Shown one piece after another: positions 36,577 through 45,515 of a DNA stretch of 64,000 nucleotides. A program made the translations under genes and the position numbers. Position 1 is the first letter of the stretch, and each line of letters starts with the position of its first letter. The notes below the pieces were generated by a model. That model made no database searches and was not told where the DNA came from. It worked only from the letters and a program-made list of their open reading frames with translations. Origin of the DNA: an uncultured Pelagibacteraceae bacterium (GTDB lineage: Bacteria > Pseudomonadota > Alphaproteobacteria > Pelagibacterales > Pelagibacteraceae); the NCBI GenBank assembly GCA_902517615.1, contig CABYCY010000003.1, positions 1-64,000 on the forward strand. The letters are read 5' to 3'.

Positions 36577-38019
36577 TTAGATTTTTAAACCCATGTGCGT
36601 GTATTTTACATTTAGGTAATCTTTGATTGCACCAGAACCACCTTCACGTCCATAACCAGTTTGTTTTATTCCTCCAAACGGTGCTTCCGCAAGGGCAACT
36701 ACCCCTGTATTAACCGCAACACATCCAGTTTCTAGCTTTTCAGATCCTATATGAGCTTTATCCATTGAATTTGTATAAAGATAGCTACATAAACCTAAGT
36801 CGTTGTCATTAGCTCTTTCTATAACTTCATCAAAATTTTTAAATGTTAAAATTGGAACTAGTGGACCAAAAGGTTCTTCCTTCATAATAGTAAAATTATC
36901 TTTTACATCATCAAATACAGTTGGTTCGTAATAGTATCCTTTATTGAAACCAGAAGGTCTTTTTCCTCCCATTAATACTTTAGCACCTTCAGCTTTTGTA
37001 GTTTCGACTAATTTTTCTATTTCTTCCAATCTTTTCGCTGTAGTCATAGGACCTAGATCGACACCATCATCCATACCATTGCCAATTTTTAATTTTTTTG
37101 CTCTTTCTATGAAAGCATCAACAAATTCATCTTTTCTATTTTCTTGAATATAAAATCTATTTGGTGAAATACAAACTTGACCATTATTTCTAAATTTACC
37201 AGTTATAGCTATATCAGCTACTTTGTTAATATCTACATCTTCACATACTATAAAAGGAGAGTGTCCACTAAGCTCCATAGTAACTCTTTGAACTTTATCA
37301 GCTGCTTTTTTTAAAATAATTTTACCAACTCTTGTTGATCCAGTAACCGAAACTTTTTTAATTATATCTGACTCCATTAATTCATTTGATATTTCAGCAG
37401 GATCACCTGATAAAAGATTTACAACACCATCTGGAACTCCTGCTTCTTTGCAAATATTTACCAATTCCATTACTGCACCAGGAGTAATAACATCTGGTTT
37501 ACAAATTACTGAACATCCTGCGGCCAAAGAGGTTGAAATTTTTCTTGATGCTAAAGTTATAGGGAAATTCCAGGGAACCAAAGCAGCAACAACTCCTACT
37601 GGCTGATAGTAGACATGAACTCTAGTATCTGGAAATCTGCTTTCAACAGTTTGACCATAGATTCTTTTTGTCTCTTCTGCATTCCATTCAAAAATATCTG
37701 CGCTACCACCAACTTCTCCAACTGCTTCTGTAAGTGGTTTACCTACTTCAAGAGTCAACCATTTTGCAAGAACATCTTTTTTTTCTCTCATTAGATCTGC
37801 AATTTTTCTAAGTATGTATGCTCTTTGCCAAGGGGGGGTATTTTTCCAAACTTGCAAACCTTTTTCTGCAGATTTTAATGCTTTCTGCACTTCAATAGAT
37901 GAAGCTTTTGAGGCTTTTCCTATTACTTCCTCGGTTGCAGGATTAATTACATCGTAAGTTTCTTTTTTTTCAGCTTGTTGCCATTTACCATCAATGAATT
38001 GTCCAAATTTTTCGTACAT
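36577..38019 (-). CDS. NAD(P)-dependent aldehyde dehydrogenase (succinate-semialdehyde DH-like)
   Basis: A 480-residue ALDH. The NAD-binding VPWNFPITLASRKISTSLAAGCSVICKP, the catalytic Glu in VTMELSGHSPFIV and the catalytic Cys in FRNNGQVCISPNRFY are intact, and the C-terminus reads AEAPFGGIKQTGYGREGG. It resembles the GabD/succinate-semialdehyde or glycolaldehyde/lactaldehyde group. It lacks features of the CoA-acylating IolA, so it does not complete the inositol route. Co-transcribed with the aldolase. Confidence 0.92.
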   Translation of the reverse strand: MYEKFGQFIDGKWQQAEKKETYDVINPATEEVIGKASKASSIEVQKALKSAEKGLQVWKNTPPWQRAYILRKIADLMREKKDVLAKWLTLEVGKPLTEAVGEVGGSADIFEWNAEETKRIYGQTVESRFPDTRVHVYYQPVGVVAALVPWNFPITLASRKISTSLAAGCSVICKPDVITPGAVMELVNICKEAGVPDGVVNLLSGDPAEISNELMESDIIKKVSVTGSTRVGKIILKKAADKVQRVTMELSGHSPFIVCEDVDINKVADIAITGKFRNNGQVCISPNRFYIQENRKDEFVDAFIERAKKLKIGNGMDDGVDLGPMTTAKRLEEIEKLVETTKAEGAKVLMGGKRPSGFNKGYYYEPTVFDDVKDNFTIMKEEPFGPLVPILTFKNFDEVIERANDNDLGLCSYLYTNSMDKAHIGSEKLETGCVAVNTGVVALAEAPFGGIKQTGYGREGGSGAIKDYLNVKYTHMGLKI

Positions 38020-38109
38020 AGAATTTATATTTAGTTTACTTAATTAGGTTTTTTAATTTATAATTAATTATATATAAACATTATACTCAATCAAAGTTAA
38101 AGTTAATTG

Positions 38110-39954
38110 ATGAAAAAAATTACACTTACCTGCGCACATGCAATTGTTAAATATTTAATTGCTCAAAAGATATTAATAAATGGTAAAAAAGAACCTTTGT
38201 TTCCAGGAGTATTTGGAATTTTTGGCCATGGAAACGTAGCTTGTTTAGGGCAAGCTCTAGAGGAAAACCAAAAAGAACTACCTACATACAGGGGACATCA
38301 TGAGCAAAATATGGCTCTTACAGGAATTGGTTATGCTAGAGCAAAAAGAAGACAGCAAATTTTTGTAGCAACATCCTCTGTTGGACCTGGTGCAACAAAT
38401 ATGGTTACTGCTGCAGCAGTTGCTATGAGCAATAGGTTGCCTATTTTATTTTTACCTGGTGACACTTATGCAAACAGAATGCCAGATCCAGTTTTGCAAC
38501 AAGTTGAGCATTTTAACAATCCTGGAATAACAGCTAACGATGCATTTAAACCTGTTACTAGATATTTTGATCGTATAACTAGACCAGAACAGATTATTCA
38601 ATCATTCCCAGTAGCAGTTCAAACGATGTTAGATCCTGCAGACTGTGGTCCGGCATGTATCGCTTTAAGCCAAGATATACAAGGTCAAACTTTTGATTAT
38701 CCCGAAGAATTTTTTAGAGAAAGGGTGCACGCGATTAGAAGACCAAGACCAGATGAATTCCAAATTAAAGAGGCAGCAGAAAAAATTAAGTCATCTAAAA
38801 ATCCTATTATAATTTCAGGTGGTGGAGTTTTTTACTCAGATGCAATGGAAGAGTTAAGTCAGTTCGCAACTAAACATAACATACCAGTCACTCAAACTGT
38901 AATGGGATATTCTACATTGAAAAGAGATCATTCTCATTTTGCTGGTCAGATAGGTGGTTTAGGTGGAAAAAATACAAATACTTTAGCAAAAGAAACCGAC
39001 TTAGCAATTGCAGTTGGAACTAAACTTGCAGATTTTACAACTGGTTCATGGGCAAATTTTGAAAACGAAAATTTTAAACTTGTTTCAATAAATGTATCAA
39101 GATTTGATGCTAACAAACATTTAGCTCAAGCTGTCATTGGGGATGCTAAAGTTTCATTAACTGAGCTTTCACAAGCATTAGGTAGCTGGAAAGCAGGAGA
39201 TGAATGGAATAAAAAATCTCAAACTGAGCTAAAATTATGGAATGAACATATAGATAAAGAGAGTGCGCCAACAAATCAAGAAGTTCCAAGTTATGTTCAG
39301 GTAATTGGTGCAATTTATAGAAACTCTGAACCAACAGATATCGCTGTTACTGCAGCAGGAGGTTTGGTAGGTGAAGTAGTTCAAGTTTGGAGACCTAGAG
39401 AATTAAATACTCATGAGACTGAGTGGGGCTTTAGTTGTATGAGTTATGAAATTTCAGGAGCGCTTGGAATAAAAATGGCTAATCCAGATAAAGAAGTAAT
39501 TTCTTTTGTAGGAGATGGTTCTTATCTTTTAAATAACACAGATATTTATTCATCAGTTATTACAAAAAATAAATTGATAATTATAGTTTGTGATAATGGT
39601 GGGTTTGCAGTTATCAATCGACTTCAATTATTCAAAGGCGGTAAAGAATATAACAACTTATTAAAGAGTTCTAATACCCCTGGATTAGTTGATGTTGATT
39701 TCGCAAAACATGCAGAAAGTATGGGAGCTAAATCTGAACATGTTAATTCAATTTCAGATCTTGAAGCTGCATTTAAGAGAGCAAAAGCTTCTGACGTAAC
39801 GTATGTTATTTCAATAAAAACTCATGCTTATAAGTGGGTTGAAGGTTCAGCATTTTGGGACAGCCCAACACTAGAAATTCCTAAAACTAAAGAAAATGAA
39901 GAGGCTTTAAAACTTTATAAAGAAGGAAAAGGCAAACAAAGACAAGGTGTATAA
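38110..39954 (+). CDS. iolD: Trihydroxycyclohexane-1,2-dione hydrolase IolD
   Basis: ThDP-dependent ring-opening enzyme of inositol catabolism. I start at ATG 38110 (614 residues); a TTG three bases earlier is also in frame. Catalytic Glu65 is in RGHHEQNMALTG. The GIFGHGNVACLGQAL, FLPGDTYANRMPDPVLQQVEH and FKPVTRYFDRITRPEQI stretches are IolD-specific, and GDGSYLLNNTDIYSS with CDNGG binds ThDP-Mg. It heads a long plus-strand run (to 47.2 kb) that includes the ribose-type ABC transporter. It is about 15 kb from iolE. Confidence 0.95.
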   Translation: MKKITLTCAHAIVKYLIAQKILINGKKEPLFPGVFGIFGHGNVACLGQALEENQKELPTYRGHHEQNMALTGIGYARAKRRQQIFVATSSVGPGATNMVTAAAVAMSNRLPILFLPGDTYANRMPDPVLQQVEHFNNPGITANDAFKPVTRYFDRITRPEQIIQSFPVAVQTMLDPADCGPACIALSQDIQGQTFDYPEEFFRERVHAIRRPRPDEFQIKEAAEKIKSSKNPIIISGGGVFYSDAMEELSQFATKHNIPVTQTVMGYSTLKRDHSHFAGQIGGLGGKNTNTLAKETDLAIAVGTKLADFTTGSWANFENENFKLVSINVSRFDANKHLAQAVIGDAKVSLTELSQALGSWKAGDEWNKKSQTELKLWNEHIDKESAPTNQEVPSYVQVIGAIYRNSEPTDIAVTAAGGLVGEVVQVWRPRELNTHETEWGFSCMSYEISGALGIKMANPDKEVISFVGDGSYLLNNTDIYSSVITKNKLIIIVCDNGGFAVINRLQLFKGGKEYNNLLKSSNTPGLVDVDFAKHAESMGAKSEHVNSISDLEAAFKRAKASDVTYVISIKTHAYKWVEGSAFWDSPTLEIPKTKENEEALKLYKEGKGKQRQGV

Positions 39955-39960
39955 ACCTTT

Positions 39961-41118
39961 ATGAGTAAAATTTTTAAAGTCGGTCTAATTGGCTGTGGTC
40001 ATATTTCAGAAACTTATTTTAGAGCCCAGGAGTACTTTAATAATATTAGAATAGTTAAATGTGCAGACATAAATATAGATGCTGCTAAAAAATGTGCAAT
40101 TCACTATAATATTGAAGCTGTAACCGTAGAAGAACTTTTAAAAGACAAAGAAATTGAAATTATTTTAAATCTAACAATACCAGGAGCACATTATGAGGTT
40201 TCTAAAATGGCTATTGAAAATGGAAAACATTCTTATGCTGAAAAACCATTAGCAATAAATTTTGAGGATGGAAAAAAAATAATTGAACTTGCTAAAGAAA
40301 AAAACCTCTACATTGGAAATGCTCCAGATACTTTTTTAGGTGGAGGTATTCAAAAAACTAGAGAGTTAATTGACAATGGTGTCATTGGGGATATTAAATT
40401 AGGTAACGCAATCTTTGCTTTTCCAGGTGTACAATCTTATCATCCAAATCCAGAGCCATGGTTTGTGGAAAATGAAGGTGGACCCGTTATTGATATGGGA
40501 CCATACTATTTAACAGCATTAGTAAATTTAATTGGTCCAGCAAAACAAGTGCAAGGAAGATGTACAAAAGTTTTTGAAGAAAGAGAAATTGGAATTGGTC
40601 CAAAAAAAGGTAAAAAATTTAAAGTCAAAACTCCTACAACTTACTTAGCAACCATACAATTTGAAAATGATTGCATTATTCAAATAACTTTATCTTTTGA
40701 TGTAGTGGCACATCAAAGAAATCATATTGAGCTTTATGGAAACAAAGGATCAATAATTGTTCCAGATCCAAATATGTTTGGTGGATCTGCTTTTGTATCA
40801 GTTACCACTGGTGGTAATTGGGGAGAACATAAAACAGATATGATGCCTTTAGGAAAAATTAATATAAAAAGTCAAAGCTCTAGGGCAAATGAATCACCTA
40901 CCAATGCAAATTATAGAGGAGTTGGTTTATCAGAAATGGCTTATGCAATTGAAAATAATTTAGAGCATAGATGTAGTGGAGAATTGTCTCTTCATGTTTT
41001 AGATATAATTGACTCAACTATGAGAGCCTCGCAAACAGGAACCCCACAAGAAATAAAGACAAGCTGTAAAAAACCAAAACCTTTTTCTTTAGAAGAAATA
41101 AAAAAAATAATGAATTAA
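39961..41118 (+). CDS. Gfo/Idh/MocA-family oxidoreductase
   Basis: A 385-residue dehydrogenase-type protein with Rossmann motif GLIGCGHISETYF, SYAEKPLAINFEDG and a C-terminal core GGPVIDMGPYYLTALVNLIGPAKQVQG. It starts six bases after iolD, so it is co-transcribed with it. Close to IolX/IolW-like or other cyclitol dehydrogenases in architecture, but no residue fixes the substrate. A role in oxidising an inositol isomer or its product is plausible. Confidence 0.87.
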   Translation: MSKIFKVGLIGCGHISETYFRAQEYFNNIRIVKCADINIDAAKKCAIHYNIEAVTVEELLKDKEIEIILNLTIPGAHYEVSKMAIENGKHSYAEKPLAINFEDGKKIIELAKEKNLYIGNAPDTFLGGGIQKTRELIDNGVIGDIKLGNAIFAFPGVQSYHPNPEPWFVENEGGPVIDMGPYYLTALVNLIGPAKQVQGRCTKVFEEREIGIGPKKGKKFKVKTPTTYLATIQFENDCIIQITLSFDVVAHQRNHIELYGNKGSIIVPDPNMFGGSAFVSVTTGGNWGEHKTDMMPLGKINIKSQSSRANESPTNANYRGVGLSEMAYAIENNLEHRCSGELSLHVLDIIDSTMRASQTGTPQEIKTSCKKPKPFSLEEIKKIMN

Positions 41119-41131
41119 AGTTGAGTAATTA

Positions 41132-42154
41132 ATGCCAAAATTAATTGTCATATCTGATCCATTTCCAAGAACACTAGATCTAATTTTTACAAAAAAAAAA
41201 CTTAGGGAGCTCAAAACCAAATACAAGGTTTTAACAGTTCCAAAAAATAATTCACATAAATTTTATGAAAAAAATATTCATAATGCTACATTTATAATGG
41301 GTCAGCCAAATTTAGATAAGAAACTTTTATTAAAGGCGAAAAAACTAAAAGCAATTATTAATGTTGAAAGTAATTTTATGGACAATATTGACTATGATTA
41401 CTGCTTTAAAAAGCGGATTCATGTAATTGCAACATCTCCAGTATTTTCAAAACCAGTTGCAGAAATTGCATTAGGTATGACTTTATCTTTATTACGAAAT
41501 ATTCATAATGCACATTTAGATTTTGTTAAAGGAAGAGAAAAGTATGGCTTGGAAAGTAATCTTAAAGCTTCATTATTATCAGAAAAAAAAATAGGATTAT
41601 TGGGTTTTGGAGATTTGGCTAGATCTTTGTACCCACTATTATTACCATTCACAAAAGATATTAATGTTTATGATCCATGGATATCTAAAAAAAAAATTAA
41701 ACAATTTGGATTTAATTCAATGAGTTTAAATCAAATGTTTAAAAAATGTGAAATTATCTATGTTTTAGCTGCTGTTACGACAAAAAATAAAAATCTAATA
41801 GATAGAAAGTTATTGAATAAAATGAAACCCAATTCATTATTTGTCCTAATGAGTAGAGCTGCAGTTGTTAATTTTAAGGATTTGATTAAACGAGTTAAAA
41901 AGGGAGATTTATTATTTGCAACAGATGTATTTCCTAAAGAGCCTGTGACAAAAAATGATCCAATTAGAAAAGTAAAAAACGTTTTATTTTCTGCACATAG
42001 AGCAGGAGCCTTGGAATCAGCCTTCTTTAATATGGGAAATATTGTTTTAAAAGATATGAATTTGATTTCTAAAAATTTACAACCAAAATTTTGTAAAATT
42101 GCTCAACCTAAAACTGTAAACTTGTTAGCATCAAAACCAGTTGCAATTAATTGA
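41132..42154 (+). CDS. D-2-hydroxyacid dehydrogenase family protein, diverged
   Basis: A 340-residue protein of the D-isomer-specific hydroxyacid dehydrogenase fold. The nucleotide motif is LLGFGDLARSLYPLL, where the second glycines of the usual GxGxxG are replaced (GFGDLA). Catalytic Arg is in LMSRAAVVNFKDL, Glu in DVFPKEPVT and His in FSAHRAGALES. It is 13 bases after the Gfo gene in the iolD run. The degenerate glycine motif makes altered cofactor use possible. Confidence 0.8.
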   Translation: MPKLIVISDPFPRTLDLIFTKKKLRELKTKYKVLTVPKNNSHKFYEKNIHNATFIMGQPNLDKKLLLKAKKLKAIINVESNFMDNIDYDYCFKKRIHVIATSPVFSKPVAEIALGMTLSLLRNIHNAHLDFVKGREKYGLESNLKASLLSEKKIGLLGFGDLARSLYPLLLPFTKDINVYDPWISKKKIKQFGFNSMSLNQMFKKCEIIYVLAAVTTKNKNLIDRKLLNKMKPNSLFVLMSRAAVVNFKDLIKRVKKGDLLFATDVFPKEPVTKNDPIRKVKNVLFSAHRAGALESAFFNMGNIVLKDMNLISKNLQPKFCKIAQPKTVNLLASKPVAIN

Positions 42155-42176
42155 TATTTTTATATTTTCATAACTT

Positions 42177-42926
42177 ATGTCATCAACTAATAATTTTCTC
42201 CTCGAAGCCAAAGGAATTACAAAATATTTTGGTACTATCACCGCTCTTGAAAATGTAAATTTAAAAGTGCGTGCTGGAGAATGTTTGGGGGTTGTTGGAG
42301 ATAACGGTGCAGGCAAATCTACATTAATGAAAGTTCTTTCAGGTCTTTACAAACCAAGTGCTGGATCATTACATTTTCAAGGAAAAGAAGAGATATTAGA
42401 AAGTCCAAGAGACTCACAAAATTTAGGGCTTGAAATGGTTTATCAAGACCTCGCATTAGCTGGAAATCTCCCCATTGGAGAAAATATATTTTTAGGAAGA
42501 GAACCGACTAAAAATTTAGGATTACTAAAATTACTAGATTTTAAAAAAATTAAAGAATTAACTGATGCACATCTAGGTAAGTTAAAAATTAACGTTAAAA
42601 GTGCAGATCAAAAAGTTGAAGAGCTCTCTGGAGGACAAAGGCAAGCAGTTGCGATTGCACGATCGACAGCTTTTGATGCTAAAGTTGTTATTATGGATGA
42701 GCCGACAGCAGCACTTGCCATTAAAGAAGTCGGTAAAGTGCTTGATCTTATAAATAGTTTAAAAAAAACTGGAGTAGGCGTAATTGTTATCAGTCATAGA
42801 ATGGATGACATATTTACAGTTTGTGATCGAGTGATGGCTTTATTTCAAGGGACTAATTTTGCAGAAGCTGAACTTTCAAAAACATCTAGAGATGAAGTAA
42901 TTGGTTGGATTATGGGTAAGAAATAA
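42177..42926 (+). CDS. Sugar ABC transporter ATPase, single-domain (FrcA-like)
   Basis: A 249-residue ATPase with Walker A GDNGAGKST (41-49), Q-loop MVYQDL (~88-92), signature LSGGQ (150-154) and Walker B VVIMDEPTA (170-178). Most ribose/xylose-type (CUT2) ATPases are ~500-residue tandem proteins; this half-size form matches the FrcA type. Its stop overlaps the permease start by one base. It energises the importer encoded by the next two genes. Confidence 0.92.
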   Translation: MSSTNNFLLEAKGITKYFGTITALENVNLKVRAGECLGVVGDNGAGKSTLMKVLSGLYKPSAGSLHFQGKEEILESPRDSQNLGLEMVYQDLALAGNLPIGENIFLGREPTKNLGLLKLLDFKKIKELTDAHLGKLKINVKSADQKVEELSGGQRQAVAIARSTAFDAKVVIMDEPTAALAIKEVGKVLDLINSLKKTGVGVIVISHRMDDIFTVCDRVMALFQGTNFAEAELSKTSRDEVIGWIMGKK

Positions 42927-43942
42927 TGATTGAAGAAAAAAATAAAAAACCTGAAAGTTTATATTTAAAACTTATGCCATATTTTGAGAAATATGGAATT
43001 CTGCTCTTATTACTTATAATGATATTGGTGATGCATATTTTGCAACCGGATGTATTTTTATCTTGGCGAAATGTTACAAACGTTTTCAAGCAAATATCAT
43101 GGCAATCCATGTTAGCTTTAGGTGTATTTATGGTGATTGTAACTGCTGGAATAGATCTTTCGGTAGGTTCAATAATGATGTTATCTTTAATGATATTAGC
43201 AATAGTTGCTAAAGCAGGAGCGCCTTGGTTCATAGTTGTCATGACACCTTTAATTGCTGGATTTTTATGTGGATTAATTAATGGTGCAGGCATCACGTTT
43301 TTAAGAATGCCCCATCCATTTATTATGACTTTAGGGACATTATATATCTTTAGAGGAACAGGAAACCTGATATCAGGCGGAACACCAATTAGTGGTTTTA
43401 CAGATGAAGTAAGATATTTAGGTCATGGTAGAATTGATCTTACTTGGTTAGGTTTAGAAAAATCACAATATCTCCCGGTTAGCTTAGTTTTAATTGCAGT
43501 TGTATATTTTATTTTTTGGGTTTTTATGAACCATAGTCGTACAGGAAAATGGATATACGCAATAGGAGGAAACCCTAATGCAGCCAGAGCCTCAGGTATA
43601 AATGTTAATAAAATTTTAATAATTGTTTATTCTTTATGCGGATTTTTATCTGGAATTGGAGCACTTATTTTAGCAGGTAGAGCTGACTCGGGTTATCCTA
43701 ATGCTGGACTTCAATCAGAACTTGACGCAATAGCAGCATGTATAATTGGTGGAGCAAGTTTTTTTGGTGGAAGAGGAACTGTGCTAGGAGTTTTTGCAGG
43801 CGTGATGATAATGGGAATATTAAGAAATGGTCTAAATTTAATGGATGTTAGTTCTTTTTGGCAACAAGTTTTAATCGGTTCAATTATTGTTTTAGCAGTT
43901 TATATAGATGTATTAAGAAGAGACCTAAGTACAAGAAAATAA
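42926..43942 (+). CDS. Sugar ABC transporter permease (ribose/fructose type)
   Basis: A 338-residue CUT2-type permease with about eight to ten hydrophobic helices. The signature VTAGIDLSVGSIMMLSLM and the NPNAARASGINVNKILIIVY loop near the C-terminal half are typical of RbsC/FrcC. It is coupled to the ATPase gene upstream, and the binding protein follows after 112 bases. Ligand could be a pentose, hexose or inositol. Confidence 0.93.
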   Translation: MIEEKNKKPESLYLKLMPYFEKYGILLLLLIMILVMHILQPDVFLSWRNVTNVFKQISWQSMLALGVFMVIVTAGIDLSVGSIMMLSLMILAIVAKAGAPWFIVVMTPLIAGFLCGLINGAGITFLRMPHPFIMTLGTLYIFRGTGNLISGGTPISGFTDEVRYLGHGRIDLTWLGLEKSQYLPVSLVLIAVVYFIFWVFMNHSRTGKWIYAIGGNPNAARASGINVNKILIIVYSLCGFLSGIGALILAGRADSGYPNAGLQSELDAIAACIIGGASFFGGRGTVLGVFAGVMIMGILRNGLNLMDVSSFWQQVLIGSIIVLAVYIDVLRRDLSTRK

Positions 43943-44054
43943 TTACACGCTGTAGTTGATTTAATAGCGATTCTTAGAACTATTATAAGGTATTGAATTT
44001 TAATCAAAAATTATATTAAATTTATTTTTTAAAAACTAAATAGGGAAATAATAA

Positions 44055-44978
44055 ATGAAAAACTTAACAAAAATAATTAGTGTATTTATTACAGCTGTCT
44101 TTGTTTTAGCAAGTATTTCTACAAGTGCTAACGCAGGAAAAAGAATATTGTTCAGCATTAAAGGTCCAGGATCAGGAAATCCTTTTTGGGCATCAGTAGA
44201 AAAAGGAGCTAAAGAAGAAGCTGCAAAATTAGGAGTTGATCTAGTTTTAGTTGCACCACCACAAGAGGGTGATGTTCAAGCTCAAATTAACCAGGTTGAA
44301 GATCAGCTTGCAAAAGGTGTTGATGCAATAGCTCTTGCACCAGGAGATCCAAATGCTTTCGCTCCAATAGTTGATGATGCTATCAAAAGTGGAGTTCCAG
44401 TAGTATTCGTTGATACTAAAGGAATTAATGAAGGTGTAACTTTTATTGGAACAAATAATAAAAATGGTGCTGCATTAGCTGCTAAATTTATTTGTGACAA
44501 AACTCCAAAGGGTGCTGACGTTGCAGTTTTAACTGGAATTGAGTCTCAGTCTACTGCTTTACTTAGAAGAGACGGAGCAGTTCAGGGACTTAAAGATTGT
44601 GGTCTAAATCTTGTAGCTACACAAACCGCAGAATGGGATACAGCAAAAGGAAGATCTGTAACAGAGTCAATCATTTTAAAAAATCCAAATATTAAAGCTA
44701 TATTTGCATCAAATGACAACATGGGATTAGGCGCTATGCAAGCTTTAAAAGATGCTGATATGAATGATGTAGTTGTAGTTGGGTTTGATGCTACTCCAGA
44801 TGCTGCTAAAAGTATTTTAGCGGGTGGTATGACAGCTACAATTGCTCAGTTTTCATACAACATGGGTGCTTATGGAGTTAAATATGCACTTGAGTTAGCT
44901 AATGGTGGAAGTATTGATATAAATATTGATACAGGAACACAATTAGTAACAAAAGAAAACGCTAACGATTTTAAATAA
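44055..44978 (+). CDS. Sugar ABC transporter substrate-binding protein (Peripla_BP_4)
   Basis: A 307-residue periplasmic binding protein with signal peptide MKNLTKIISVFITAVFVLASISTSANA (cut near residue 27, stated in parts: SVFITAVFVLASISTSANA). PGSGNPFWASVEKGAKEEA, QINQVEDQLAKGVDAIALAPGD and FASNDNMGLGAMQAL are ribose-type binding features. FrcB or the inositol binder IbpA are both close relatives; the iolD neighbour supports inositol while FucU and ribokinase support a free sugar. An AGGGAAA ribosome site precedes it and a strong terminator follows. Confidence 0.9.
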   Translation: MKNLTKIISVFITAVFVLASISTSANAGKRILFSIKGPGSGNPFWASVEKGAKEEAAKLGVDLVLVAPPQEGDVQAQINQVEDQLAKGVDAIALAPGDPNAFAPIVDDAIKSGVPVVFVDTKGINEGVTFIGTNNKNGAALAAKFICDKTPKGADVAVLTGIESQSTALLRRDGAVQGLKDCGLNLVATQTAEWDTAKGRSVTESIILKNPNIKAIFASNDNMGLGAMQALKDADMNDVVVVGFDATPDAAKSILAGGMTATIAQFSYNMGAYGVKYALELANGGSIDINIDTGTQLVTKENANDFK

Positions 44979-44996
44979 TCGATAGATATATAATTT

Positions 44997-45034
44997 AAAA
45001 AAAAGGGTGGAATTTAATTCCACCCTTTTTTTTT
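44997..45034 (+). terminator. Intrinsic terminator after the ribose-type binding protein gene
   Basis: AAAAGGGTGG (45001-45010) pairs with CCACCCTTTT (45020-45029, extended by AA/TT pairs inside), closing a five-base loop, and is followed by a T-run to 45034. It lies between the binding-protein gene and fucU, so it should raise the binding-protein message relative to the downstream enzymes while allowing some readthrough. Confidence 0.9.
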
Positions 45035-45051
45035 ATGTAATATAATAATTT

Positions 45052-45513
45052 ATGCTTATTAAAATTGATCCAGTATTAAGCCCTGATTTACTTTTTCATT
45101 TAAGATCCATGGGCCATGGAGAAAAATTAATATTAGCTGATGCTAATTTTCCTGCAAATACCACAAACAATAAAGTAATAAGATTAGATGGGGTTGGTAT
45201 AAAAGAAGCGGCCTCCGCTATACTTTCGGTTTTTCCACTTGATAGTTTTATTAATTCAAAAGGAGGGTCTCCAGCTTTAAGAATGGAAGTAGATGATAAA
45301 CCTGAGGAGTTAACTGAAACACATAAGGAATTTATTGAAGTTGTAAAAAAAACCTCAGGTGAAAGTTGGAATGTAGGATCAATTTCAAGACACGAATTTT
45401 ATAAAGAGGCTAAGAAAGCTTATTGTATTGTTACCACCACAGATGCCAGACCATTTGGTTGTTTTATACTAACCAAGGGAGTTATTTTACCTGACGGAAA
45501 CGTCTGGACATAA
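45052..45513 (+). CDS. fucU: FucU/RbsD-family sugar mutarotase
   Basis: A 153-residue RbsD/FucU-fold enzyme that interconverts sugar anomers. HLRSMGHGEKLILADANFPA is the N-terminal catalytic stretch with the conserved His, and TTDARPFGCFILTKGVI is the C-terminal one (FucU rather than RbsD type by length and ending). It follows a ribose-type ABC transporter and precedes ribokinase. It prepares imported sugar for a kinase or dehydrogenase. Confidence 0.9.
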   Translation: MLIKIDPVLSPDLLFHLRSMGHGEKLILADANFPANTTNNKVIRLDGVGIKEAASAILSVFPLDSFINSKGGSPALRMEVDDKPEELTETHKEFIEVVKKTSGESWNVGSISRHEFYKEAKKAYCIVTTTDARPFGCFILTKGVILPDGNVWT

Positions 45514-45515
45514 AA

